Of a stretch of DNA of 64,000 nucleotides, positions 9,068-17,743 are shown piece by piece (positions within the stretch are counted from its first letter, which is position 1; every line of letters begins with the position of its first letter). Both the position numbers and the translations under genes were made by a program. The stretch is taken from assembly GCA_041391385.1 (NCBI GenBank), contig JAWKOD010000004.1:62001-126000 (forward strand). The letters are read 5' to 3'. Origin of the DNA: CANIGN01 sp041391385 (GTDB lineage: Bacteria > Bdellovibrionota > UBA2428). The notes under the pieces were generated by a model. The model saw only the letters and a list, made by a program, of their open reading frames with translations. It did not search any database and had not been told where the DNA came from.

Positions 9068-10866
9068 ACAGCAGCGGGATTAAGTTTAGAGTTTGGTTTT
9101 GTGGACTGTTAACAGTCGCTACATTTTATTTTTTAGCACCTACAGTATGGACGCTCTGGCATCCAGATGATGTCAAAACTCCAAGTTGGATGATGGACAC
9201 TGCAATGCCTTTGGGGCTTGACCTTAAAGGTGGCGTTCACATGGTTTTGGGTGTCGATCTTGATAAAGTAGAACTCGATCAATTGGGTGCCTATGGGCGC
9301 AACATTGAAAGAATGTCCGCAGATAAAAAGATTGAGCTTGAAAGCGTTAAGCTCATTGAAAAAAGCGGAGAGCTAGAAGTTAAGCTTAAGTCACCTGCTG
9401 ATGCTGAAAAGTTTAGGGCAATGGTAACGGACAATTGGGCTCAAACACTTGAGTTGCTACGTCCTGTAGATGGAGTGGAGTATCTTCGAGCTTCGCCTCA
9501 GGCCATTCAAAATATTCGCGAAACAGCTCGCAACCAAAGTATTGAAACAATTCGCAACCGTATTGACGAATTTGGTGTTGCTGAACCGTTAATTTCTCGC
9601 AGAGGCGAAGATCAGATCCTTGTTCAATTTCCGGGAGCGAAAGAACCTGATCGATTGAAGACACTTATTGGCCAAACGGCTCAATTGAACTTTCAAATTG
9701 TTGAAGGCTGTGATGAAAATACAGCAGATTGCATTGAAACTCAGCGTGCGGATCTTGAAGCAAAAATTAAGTCTGTCGAAGTTGCAGGAAACTATACAAA
9801 AGAAAGCTTTACTCGTTTTTCTGAATATCGCGACCGCGTAAATTCTGATCTTAAAGATCAACTCCCTGCAAACTCAGCTATTGCGTTTGAAAAAGGGAAT
9901 GATCCAAACGAAGTTTCTAAAACAGTTTACATTCCTGTATTGCTCTCAACTAAGAATATTTTCTCTGGTGAATTTATTGACCAGGCTTTTGTTCAAATGA
10001 GCAGTGGAAGTAATGGGTTGGCAATGGGCGGTGATCGCCCTGAGGTTGCTTTTCATATCAATGCAGCAGCGGCTAAAACATTTGAGCAATTTACAGGGCA
10101 ATTTGTAGGCCATTATATGGCCATCGTATTGGACGGAGTTGTTAAGAGTAAACCTGTTCTTCAATCGGCTATTGGTGATTCTGGACGTATTACTTTGGGT
10201 TCAGGTGCTTATGAAAGCATGCTTCAAGAAGCTCAAGATTTATCGATTGTTTTAAGAGCTGGTGCTTTACCCGCTTCTATTGAAGTTCAAGAAGAGCGTG
10301 TAATTGGTCCAAGTATGGGTCGTGATGCTATTGAATCTGGAAAAACAGCACTTATTTGGAGTTTCTTCTTAGTTCTTGCTTTTATGGCTGTTTACTACGG
10401 ACTTTCAGGTGTTATCGCATCGATTGTAACTCTTATTAACGTTTCAATGATTTTTGCTATCTTGGGAGCCTTGCACGCAACGCTTACTTTGCCAGGTATT
10501 GCGGGTATCGTATTGACCTTAGGTATGGCTGTAGATGCTTTGATTATTATTTTCGAGCGTATGCGCGAAGAAGTGAGAGCTGGCAAAACAGTAAACCAAG
10601 TTATCGAACTTGGTTTTGATAAAGCTTACTCTGCTATTCTTGACTCCAACATTACAACTATTATTGGCGCGATGGTTCTTTTGAGTTTTGGAACAGGAAG
10701 CATTCGAGGTTTTGCTTTTACGTTGATGGTAGGTATTGCTTCAAACGTATTTATGGCGACTTACTTTACTAAAACAATCTTTATGCTTTTCATGAAGAAT
10801 AAGAAAACGCTCAGTATTGGAATGAGCCGTCACGAGTTAAATGAACTTGCGACGAACAAGGGATAG
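9064..10866 (+). CDS. secD: Protein-export membrane protein SecD
   Basis: With SecF it uses the proton-motive force to help complete protein translocation on the periplasmic side. One N-terminal helix (about 9-27) is followed by the SecD signature GLDLKGGVHMVL (about 51-62), a large periplasmic P1 domain, and a C-terminal bundle of five helices with LRAGALPASIEVQEERVIGPSMG. The usual GMAVDANVLIFERIREE motif reads GMAVDALIIIFERMREE here, so the conserved Asn is replaced although the Asp is kept. 600 residues is normal. It overlaps yajC by 4 bases and precedes secF by 17. Confidence 0.95.
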   Translation: MNSSGIKFRVWFCGLLTVATFYFLAPTVWTLWHPDDVKTPSWMMDTAMPLGLDLKGGVHMVLGVDLDKVELDQLGAYGRNIERMSADKKIELESVKLIEKSGELEVKLKSPADAEKFRAMVTDNWAQTLELLRPVDGVEYLRASPQAIQNIRETARNQSIETIRNRIDEFGVAEPLISRRGEDQILVQFPGAKEPDRLKTLIGQTAQLNFQIVEGCDENTADCIETQRADLEAKIKSVEVAGNYTKESFTRFSEYRDRVNSDLKDQLPANSAIAFEKGNDPNEVSKTVYIPVLLSTKNIFSGEFIDQAFVQMSSGSNGLAMGGDRPEVAFHINAAAAKTFEQFTGQFVGHYMAIVLDGVVKSKPVLQSAIGDSGRITLGSGAYESMLQEAQDLSIVLRAGALPASIEVQEERVIGPSMGRDAIESGKTALIWSFFLVLAFMAVYYGLSGVIASIVTLINVSMIFAILGALHATLTLPGIAGIVLTLGMAVDALIIIFERMREEVRAGKTVNQVIELGFDKAYSAILDSNITTIIGAMVLLSFGTGSIRGFAFTLMVGIASNVFMATYFTKTIFMLFMKNKKTLSIGMSRHELNELATNKG

Positions 10867-10883
10867 GGACGGGATAATAAACT

Positions 10884-11867
10884 ATGGAACTTTTTAATCC
10901 GAAAAAAATGCACTTTCCTTTTGTTAAGTCTTTTAAGGTTTTTGTACCTCTTTCACTCGCAGCTTTTTGTATCTGTTTATTTATGATGTTTGTAAAACCC
11001 GGAATTAAGTACGGTGTTGACTTCAGGGGTGGTGTGGAAGCCGGTGTTGCATTTAAAGATGCTAACATCGATCCAAGTGCTTTGAGAAAAGAACTCGACC
11101 CAGTTATTCCTGGACTTTCTATAGTTGAAGTTCAAGGCAATATAACTCAAGGCTTTTCAAAAGAGTTTTTAATTACGGGCGCGACTGATGAAAAAGATGA
11201 TGCCGGTAAAATTCTAAGCGAGCATCTTCAAAAGTTTGGAGCTAAGGATACAGATTGGACAATTTCGAAACTTGATAGTGTAGGACCACGGGTAGGTGGA
11301 GAGCTTAAAAAATCTGCCCTGATGTCTATTATTTACACGGCTATTTTGATCATGCTCTACATCTACATCCGCTTTGATATGCGTTACTCGCCCGGAGCAA
11401 TTGTGGGCGTATTGCATGACCTTGTATTTACGTGTGGTTTTTTGATTATCTCAGGAACAGAGTTTTCTACAAATGTTGTAGCAGCTCTGCTGACTCTGGC
11501 CGGTTATTCGATAAACGATACGGTCGTGGTCTTTGACCGAATTCGTGAAGCTGAGAGCACGATGTTAGGGAAAAGTCGTGAAGCTGTGGTGGATTACGCC
11601 ATTAACTCTACACTTTCTCGAACTGTGAACACAGGTTTAACAACGATCTTAAGTTTGATTATTCTCTACTTTATTGGTGGACCTAGCTTGAGAGACTTCT
11701 CTTTGACTCTAACTGTCGGTGTAATGATTGGTATTTACAGCTCTATCTTTGTAGCTTCTCCGCTCTATCTTTGGGGCGATAAGCTTTTAGGAGCTAAAAG
11801 TGCTAGCCCTGGCGCACCTGTAAAATCACACGTAAAAGCGAATAAAATTAAAGAAGCGAAAGTTTAG
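10884..11867 (+). CDS. secF: Protein-export membrane protein SecF
   Basis: Partner of SecD in the Sec accessory complex. It has an N-terminal helix (about 14-34), the motif YGVDFRGGVEAGVAF, a periplasmic domain, then five C-terminal helices containing LAGYSINDTVVVFDRIREA, the canonical SecF signature with its Asp-Arg. 327 residues is typical. The C-terminal tail is lysine-rich. It is the fourth gene of the tgt-yajC-secD-secF block, and recJ follows after 5 bases. Confidence 0.95.
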   Translation: MELFNPKKMHFPFVKSFKVFVPLSLAAFCICLFMMFVKPGIKYGVDFRGGVEAGVAFKDANIDPSALRKELDPVIPGLSIVEVQGNITQGFSKEFLITGATDEKDDAGKILSEHLQKFGAKDTDWTISKLDSVGPRVGGELKKSALMSIIYTAILIMLYIYIRFDMRYSPGAIVGVLHDLVFTCGFLIISGTEFSTNVVAALLTLAGYSINDTVVVFDRIREAESTMLGKSREAVVDYAINSTLSRTVNTGLTTILSLIILYFIGGPSLRDFSLTLTVGVMIGIYSSIFVASPLYLWGDKLLGAKSASPGAPVKSHVKANKIKEAKV

Positions 11868-11872
11868 TTCCT

Positions 11873-13561
11873 GTGTCAGCAGTTGTAGGGGGAGAAAGAT
11901 GGACACTTCGGAATTACGCGCATCTCCCTATTCACGATGTGTTTATTAAAGAATACGGCAGTCTTTTGGGGAGCTATTTTTCTTCGCGTTCCTTCGAATC
12001 TTTGGAGCAAGCTCAAAGCTTTTTAAATCCACGGCTTTCTTCTTTGCCCAGTCCAAGCGTTTTAAAGAACTTAACGGAGTCTGCAAAGTTACTCGCCTCT
12101 CATATTCGCGAAAACAAGAAGATACTTGTTTATGGCGATTATGACGTAGATGGAATGTCTGGACTCAGCTTAGCGGCCGATTTTTTTGATCGCATTGGCT
12201 ATTCTCATTATGAGCTTTTTATTCCTCATCGTTTTGATGAAGGGTATGGAGTGCACGTAAGCTCCTTAAAACGTATTCGTGAAAGCTTTGAATACGACCT
12301 CGTCTTAACTGTTGATTCGGGCATAGGGGCTATTGAGCCTGCAAAGTATCTTAAGTCCATAAATGTGGCTTTTGTCATTACAGATCACCATCTTCCGGCA
12401 AACGAACTTCCTTGCACTCCGTATATAGTCAATCCCAACCAGGGGACTTGCGAATCGGGGCTCGGTCATCTTTGTGGAACTGCTGTGATGTTTTTTATGC
12501 TTGCAGGTTTGAAGAGTGAGCTCGGCGTAGATATTAAATTCGATGTTTTTTTAGATTTAGTTTCACTCGCGACGGTTGCCGATCAAATGGAACTGCGTGA
12601 CATTAACCGTGCATTAGTTAAAGAGGGGTTGAGACGCTGGCCGTCTCAGGTCAGACCCGCATTTCAATATATGGCAACTTTGATGAAGAGCTATGAAGCT
12701 AGGGATTTGGCTTTTTCAGTTGCGCCAAAACTCAATGCTGCCAGTCGTATGGGGCAAGCAATGAAAGCCCTGGCTTTTTTACGTTCACAAACGATTGAAG
12801 AGGCACAGGCTCAATACACCGAAGTAGAAGCTTTAAATACCTCGCGAGTTGAGTCACAGGCCATTGTTATGAAAGAGGCGACTGAACAGGCTTCAGTTCA
12901 AATTGAAGAGGGGCGTTCTTTGCTTTTGATTCAAGGAGAGGAGTGGCTTGAGGGCGTTTTAGGTATTGTAGCTGCCAAGCTTGTCGAGTCTTTTAACCTT
13001 CCCGCTATTGTTCTTTCTAAAACTCCGCATGGAACACTAAGGGGGTCTATGAGATGTCCCACAGGGTTTCATTGTGTTTCTTTTTTAGAAGGCGCTCGTG
13101 CCATTCTTAAAAAATTCGGTGGCCATGCGGAAGCTGCAGGGATGGAAATAGAAACAGCTAAGATATCTGCCTTTGAAGCGTATATTAAGTCTGTAGATTT
13201 TTCTGAGTTAAGCCTTCATCGCGTTGTAGAGTTTGATGGAGAAGTAGAAGTTCTCCCAACCTTACAAGAAGTTGAAGCGTTAAACAGAAGCGCTCCATGG
13301 GGAAGAGGAAACGCTCAACCTCTATTTTTGTATTCACAACTGCCTTTAAGTGCTCGAAAAGTTTTAAAAGAAAAACATGTTAAGTGGGACTTGGTTGGTG
13401 GCTCCGCTATTGCTTTTGGTTTTGAAGAACTTTGCAAAAAATTAGAAGAGCTAGGACATCGTCAAGTAGATGCTCTTGTTGTACCTGAGATTTCTGAGTT
13501 TAGAGGCCGTAAGAGCACCCAGTTACGAGTAACTCGTATAAGGCCTAGTGAGAATCCTTAG
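11873..13561 (+). CDS. recJ: Single-stranded-DNA-specific exonuclease RecJ
   Basis: 5'-3' single-strand exonuclease used in recombination and mismatch repair. Its DHH-domain motifs are complete: GDYDVDGMSG (89-94 region), TVDSGIGA (Asp148), TDHH (171-173), GHLCGTAVMF and LATVADQMEL. The DHHA1 domain carries GGHAEAAGM near residue 420, and an OB-like C-terminal domain follows. 562 residues agrees with the family. The start is a GTG 5 bases after secF, so it is probably co-transcribed with the sec genes. An ATG start is not available close by. Confidence 0.94.
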   Translation: MSAVVGGERWTLRNYAHLPIHDVFIKEYGSLLGSYFSSRSFESLEQAQSFLNPRLSSLPSPSVLKNLTESAKLLASHIRENKKILVYGDYDVDGMSGLSLAADFFDRIGYSHYELFIPHRFDEGYGVHVSSLKRIRESFEYDLVLTVDSGIGAIEPAKYLKSINVAFVITDHHLPANELPCTPYIVNPNQGTCESGLGHLCGTAVMFFMLAGLKSELGVDIKFDVFLDLVSLATVADQMELRDINRALVKEGLRRWPSQVRPAFQYMATLMKSYEARDLAFSVAPKLNAASRMGQAMKALAFLRSQTIEEAQAQYTEVEALNTSRVESQAIVMKEATEQASVQIEEGRSLLLIQGEEWLEGVLGIVAAKLVESFNLPAIVLSKTPHGTLRGSMRCPTGFHCVSFLEGARAILKKFGGHAEAAGMEIETAKISAFEAYIKSVDFSELSLHRVVEFDGEVEVLPTLQEVEALNRSAPWGRGNAQPLFLYSQLPLSARKVLKEKHVKWDLVGGSAIAFGFEELCKKLEELGHRQVDALVVPEISEFRGRKSTQLRVTRIRPSENP

Positions 13562-13633
13562 TCGGCATTTTGGCATTTTAATCAGCTAGAATTAACTCAA
13601 AGTACAGACTCAAAATGTTAGAATTAAAAGACA

Positions 13634-14362
13634 ATGTTGAAGTCAGGCTTAAAGCTGAGTTTCTTTTTTACGCTTATTTTTGGATTCAGTCATAGAGCAT
13701 TTTCTGCTGATCCGCTAGTGCAGAATATGTCTCCGAACGAGAAGGTTGTGCTGAATGGAATAGAGTTTGAAGTTCAACGAATGGAATCTCCTAAGCCAGA
13801 CGAAGCAGCTTTTGATAATGAAGCTTACAAGGTAAGTGTTGGCAAAGATGGAAAGCTTTACGTTAAAAATAGATATAAAGAAGGCAATGTTCTCCTAAGT
13901 ACGCAGATTCTTCCGCATGCGGCGCAGTTTATTGTAGATAAAGATGGGGACCTCTATGTTTTTCATAATACGACATTGAATACAGATTACGATAGAGCTT
14001 TCTTGTTTTCTGAGCCAGAAATTATAGCGTCTGGAAGTAGAATCGTTCATGAAGGAAAGATTTTAGCAATGACGCCTCTTACGATGCATGGGTCTGAAGA
14101 GTCTTCTTTGATCCGCTACATGCATCTCCTGAGAAAAAAAGGTTATGAAGAGTTCCCGTTGATTCTTGGTGAGTCTGATAGCGCATTCTCAGCTGCCCTC
14201 AAATATTACAAAGAACATGGCTTCGAAAAAGATTTTTACTTAAACTTTATAAGAACCTTTTCTAAGCATTTAGAGAATGTAGATGTGCATCTTGTTCCTC
14301 GAGAGGGTTCTTGTAGAGCCGGACTTTTAAAAGGCTATAAGGGACGACTTCTAAGGATCTAG
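13634..14362 (+). CDS. Secreted protein of unknown function
   Basis: A 242-residue protein with a signal peptide (hydrophobic segment about 8-22, cleavage near AFSA-D). I do not recognise the family. The mature part alternates short strands and charged turns, for example KVSVGKDGKLYVKNRYKEGNV and FIVDKDGDLYVFHNTTL, which suggests a beta-rich fold, followed by a helical C-terminus. It is 72 bases after recJ on the same strand and converges on the exchanger gene 12 bases downstream. The role is unknown. Confidence 0.7.
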   Translation: MLKSGLKLSFFFTLIFGFSHRAFSADPLVQNMSPNEKVVLNGIEFEVQRMESPKPDEAAFDNEAYKVSVGKDGKLYVKNRYKEGNVLLSTQILPHAAQFIVDKDGDLYVFHNTTLNTDYDRAFLFSEPEIIASGSRIVHEGKILAMTPLTMHGSEESSLIRYMHLLRKKGYEEFPLILGESDSAFSAALKYYKEHGFEKDFYLNFIRTFSKHLENVDVHLVPREGSCRAGLLKGYKGRLLRI

Positions 14363-14374
14363 AAGGATTTTAAC

Positions 14375-15460
14375 TTATTCTTTGATTTGATTTTTTTTGT
14401 GAAACTTAAAAGTTGCAGTTGATACAACGAGAACCGTAAGCGGAATGATATAGTAAAAGCTTGCATGCTGCATAATGGGTAAATAGCTACTTCCATTTGC
14501 TTCAAGAATAAGTTTAAGAGTGTAGATAATGTAATAGCCTAGAAAGAGCGCTCCTTCCCAACGCCCAACTCTATATTCACTAAAGAAAATAGGGAGGCAG
14601 GCGATGGATGCCGCTACCATGACAGGAATGTCAAAGTTGAGCGCAATATCCGGAACTATTAATGTAGTTTTAGAAAAAATTGCACTGAGTCCTAGAACGC
14701 TTAGGCTATTGAAAATGCAACTTCCTATAACATTGCCAACAGCTATATCACTTTCTTTTCTATAAGCTGCAACAAGCGAAGTTACGATTTCTGGCAGTGA
14801 TGTGCCAATGGATACAATAGTGAGTCCTATGACGAGTTCGCTGACTCCGAGATGTTTTGCTAGCAGTACTGCAGCATCCACAAAGAGTTTAGAGCCGAAT
14901 GCAAGTCCTCCGAGTCCGAGGATTAAATAAAGGACTTGTATGATTTGAAATTTGGATTCACCAGAGAGTTCTTTAACAATGGTATCAGAAGAGGAGAGTG
15001 GCTTTGCTTTGTGTGCAATTCGAATCTGAAAAAAAGTATAAAGAGCAAACCCTAAAAAAAGAAGAGAACCGTTAAGTCTTGTTATTTCCTTATCGGCTGC
15101 AACAAGCCAGACAAGGAAAGAGGAAAGAATCATGAAAGGAACTTCGCTGCGTATAATTTGCCGATTAATTTTGATGGGATATATGAGGGCAGAAAGTCCA
15201 AGTATCAAAAGAATGTTTGCGATATTGCTTCCGACAACATTTCCAAGGGCAAGATTACTTTCACCCTTTAGAGAGGAAATAATTCCGATAGTGAGTTCAG
15301 GGGAGCTTGTACCAAATGCAACAATCGTCAATCCGATGACAAGTGGAGGAACTCCAAAGGATTTCGCTAAAGATGACGCTCCCTTAATAAGTAAATCAGC
15401 TCCGACCACTAAAATAGCGAGACCTGACGCTAGGTAGATAAAGGTTAAAAGGGGACTCAC
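14375..15460 (-). CDS. CaCA family Na+/Ca2+ exchanger (YrbG-like)
   Basis: Inner-membrane cation exchanger with two homologous halves in opposite orientation, the hallmark of the CaCA family. Alpha repeat 1 is GTSSPELTIGIISSL with GNVVGSNIANILLILG; alpha repeat 2 is GTSLPEIVTSLVAAYRKESDIAVGNVIGSCIFN. The Glu residues in these repeats coordinate calcium in known members. About ten membrane helices and 361 residues fit the family. Substrate preference (calcium or another cation) cannot be judged. It is a single gene facing the upstream secreted protein. Confidence 0.9.
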   Translation of the reverse strand: MSPLLTFIYLASGLAILVVGADLLIKGASSLAKSFGVPPLVIGLTIVAFGTSSPELTIGIISSLKGESNLALGNVVGSNIANILLILGLSALIYPIKINRQIIRSEVPFMILSSFLVWLVAADKEITRLNGSLLFLGFALYTFFQIRIAHKAKPLSSSDTIVKELSGESKFQIIQVLYLILGLGGLAFGSKLFVDAAVLLAKHLGVSELVIGLTIVSIGTSLPEIVTSLVAAYRKESDIAVGNVIGSCIFNSLSVLGLSAIFSKTTLIVPDIALNFDIPVMVAASIACLPIFFSEYRVGRWEGALFLGYYIIYTLKLILEANGSSYLPIMQHASFYYIIPLTVLVVSTATFKFHKKNQIKE

Positions 15461-15569
15461 CCTTTAAGTTATAGGTGATGCCTAAGAGTTTTTAAAGATC
15501 TGAACAAAGGCTTTTCCTCTAAGACATAATATTGGCTCAATTATTACGTTATGTTCCGAAAAGCACTAT

Positions 15570-16502
15570 ATGAGGACCGGATTAAAAATCCTTCATTGCA
15601 GCAAAGGCTCGCCCATACACCCTCTTTTTCAAGACAAGGGAATAAAGCACTGTTATTGGGACGGCAAAAGCGATGACGTCGTTCGAGACTGGAAGGGTTA
15701 CGATTATATTTTTTTAAAAGTTAGAGATTACTCTAAGGTGGATAATGTTTTAAGTCTCTGTACTCAGTTGTTAGCGCGGCTACCTGAAGCTAAATGCCCC
15801 GAAATAATTGCAGTGGGAGATTCCTTTAAGAAATCGGATATTGCTTCTTTGAGCGAAAAGGGGGTTTTCGATTATTTCGATTTATCTCCCGCATCGAGCT
15901 TAGAAGAACGTTTGAATTTTCTGCTTCATAAGTGCACTCGATCTATGCGTCGTGAGAAGGAATATCGAAGAGTACTCACTCAAACAAATAGTCTCAAAAG
16001 TGACAATAAGGACTTAAAGCGTCTTACCTTGATGGATGACTTAACAGGGTTGCACAATACACGGTTTATGAAAGAGATCTTTGGTGAACTCTTTAACTTT
16101 GTACATCGTTACGAGAGGCCGCTTTCTGTATTCATGTTGGACTTGGATCATTTTAAGGATGTCAATGACAGTAACGATCACCTGGTAGGATCTACTGTTC
16201 TTAAGGAAATAGGACGAATTTTAAAAGAACATACACGTAAAAGTGATATCCAAATTCGTTACGGTGGAGATGAGTTTGTTGTTTTGATGCCAGAGACTCC
16301 TGTCGACTCTGCACTCAGAGTTGCTGAGAGAGTTCGTAAGACAATTTCCGAGTTAACAATGACCGTCAGTGAAAAATATGTAGTGAAAGTTACAGCAATT
16401 TTGGGATTCGCTACTTTTGATAAAACCCGACATTCAGAGTACTGGGAGCTTTTAGAGAGGCTGATATGGCCATGTATTCTGCTAAAAAATGGGACGAAAT
16501 AG
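15570..16502 (+). CDS. Diguanylate cyclase with GGDEF domain, 3' end out of frame
   Basis: Makes the second messenger c-di-GMP. The N-terminal ~120 residues look like a degenerate receiver domain; a short coiled linker (about 125-155) and the GGDEF domain follow. The active motif GGDEF is at 232-236 with DLDHFKDVND before it, and an inhibitory I-site RKSD lies at 223-226, so product inhibition is likely. The usual end of the domain (ADxAMYxAKxxGRNxV) is present in the DNA but not in this frame: residues after ELLER are nonsense and the reading frame stops at 16502. Two missing Gs, near 16460 and 16493, would restore it. Confidence 0.8.
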   Translation: MRTGLKILHCSKGSPIHPLFQDKGIKHCYWDGKSDDVVRDWKGYDYIFLKVRDYSKVDNVLSLCTQLLARLPEAKCPEIIAVGDSFKKSDIASLSEKGVFDYFDLSPASSLEERLNFLLHKCTRSMRREKEYRRVLTQTNSLKSDNKDLKRLTLMDDLTGLHNTRFMKEIFGELFNFVHRYERPLSVFMLDLDHFKDVNDSNDHLVGSTVLKEIGRILKEHTRKSDIQIRYGGDEFVVLMPETPVDSALRVAERVRKTISELTMTVSEKYVVKVTAILGFATFDKTRHSEYWELLERLIWPCILLKNGTK

Positions 16503-16662
16503 AGTTTGTCTCTTCGGAGGTGAGGTTATGGGTTACGATACAACCAAAAGTTCCTTCGCTACAGTGCTTAAAAACTTGGTTGACATAAAGGACAGCAAGA
16601 AAAAAGAACTACCTAGAGAACTTTCTAATTATCTTCAAAGAATTAAAAAGGGTGAGACTTAA
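16462..16662 (+). other. Out-of-frame continuation of the GGDEF gene (or a 44-residue small ORF)
   Basis: In a second frame 16462-16491 reads ADMAMYSAKKW, the normal end of a GGDEF domain. In a third frame the DNA continues with RNRVCLFGGEV and stays open to a TAA at 16660-16662. That last frame also contains an ATG at 16528 behind a GGAGGTGAG stretch, which could start an independent 44-residue basic protein. The simplest reading is one cyclase gene ending at 16662 that has lost two single Gs in G runs. It would overlap the convergent kinase gene by 20 bases. Confidence 0.55.
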
Positions 16663-17704
16663 CTTTTAGTGCGGCCACAATAACGGCAACTAAAAACACA
16701 ACGACTATAAGCCAGAGAATCGTTTTTTTCGCTTTGTTTCGTGTGCCATCAGTCTGAACTCCGTGAGTTTGCGTTTTTTCTTGTATAGTGACCATTTTAG
16801 GATCACCCATAAGAAAGCCCTGTTTCATAAGAAGCTGTTGAATGCGGCTCTCTAGAGAAGCCGTAAAGTTTTGCAGAATAAAACTTTGGAGTTCTTCGCT
16901 GAGTTCTTTTACAGAGTTTGCTCTTTTCGCAGGAACACTTTGGAGGCATTCGTCAACCATACGAATAATAAACGGAGAAACATCACTTCGAAGTTGCTCT
17001 ATGGGAGCGTATTTGCCTTTTATTATGCGAGCAAATACGGTTTCAGTATCTGTTTCAGTGAAGGGTCTACGCCCGGTGAGCATTTCATATAAAGTAATAC
17101 CAAAGGCAAAGATATCAACCCGACCATCAATCTTTCCACCTTGAATTTGTTCTGGTGCAAGGTAGTGGGGTGATCCAATAAGGACCCCTGGTTGAGTGAG
17201 GTTGCTTTCTGAAGGGTCATAGGCAATTCCAAAGTCCATGATCTTCACGTCGCCACGTGTGGTGATTCTTATGTTTTCAGGCTTTAGGTCGCGGTGAACC
17301 ATTCCATGACTATGCACATAGGCGAGGCCAAGAAGTACTTTTGATGCAATCCCGAGTGCGACATCAATAGGGAGGGGGGCAGAGCGCTGAATAACATCTG
17401 AGGCGTCAAATCCATCGATGTATTCCATAATGATGTAAGCTTCAGGTTCAATTTCACGATAGTCATATACGTGCGCTAAGTTTTGGTGGAGCAAATTGGC
17501 CGCAGCTCTCGCCTCTCGCTTAAATCGTTCACGAATATCTTTGCTTTCTCTTAAGTCTGGTCGAATGCGCTTAATGGCAACCGGACGATCGAGACTTCGT
17601 TGGCGTGCTCGATATACTTCTGCCATGCCGCCAACAGCCATTTTTTGGATTTGATCGTACTCATTATTCAATCCCGCTAGCTGTTCAAAAATCTGTCCTG
17701 ACAC
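16643..17704 (-). CDS. Membrane-anchored Ser/Thr protein kinase (Hanks type)
   Basis: A eukaryotic-like protein kinase with every catalytic element: glycine loop VGGMAEVYRA (about 24-33), Lys45 in AIKRI, HRDLKPEN with Asp139, DFG at 157-159 and the APE motif at 183-185. The kinase domain covers about 15-275. A single helix (about 328-347) close to the C-terminus anchors it with the kinase domain in the cytosol; almost nothing follows it, so there is no extracellular sensor. It lies 39 bases after xseA on the same strand. Substrates are unknown. Confidence 0.92.
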   Translation of the reverse strand: MSGQIFEQLAGLNNEYDQIQKMAVGGMAEVYRARQRSLDRPVAIKRIRPDLRESKDIRERFKREARAAANLLHQNLAHVYDYREIEPEAYIIMEYIDGFDASDVIQRSAPLPIDVALGIASKVLLGLAYVHSHGMVHRDLKPENIRITTRGDVKIMDFGIAYDPSESNLTQPGVLIGSPHYLAPEQIQGGKIDGRVDIFAFGITLYEMLTGRRPFTETDTETVFARIIKGKYAPIEQLRSDVSPFIIRMVDECLQSVPAKRANSVKELSEELQSFILQNFTASLESRIQQLLMKQGFLMGDPKMVTIQEKTQTHGVQTDGTRNKAKKTILWLIVVVFLVAVIVAALKVKSHPF

Positions 17705-17743
17705 AATTAATAGTATAAGGCAGCTTGGTGCTTTTAACAGTCT

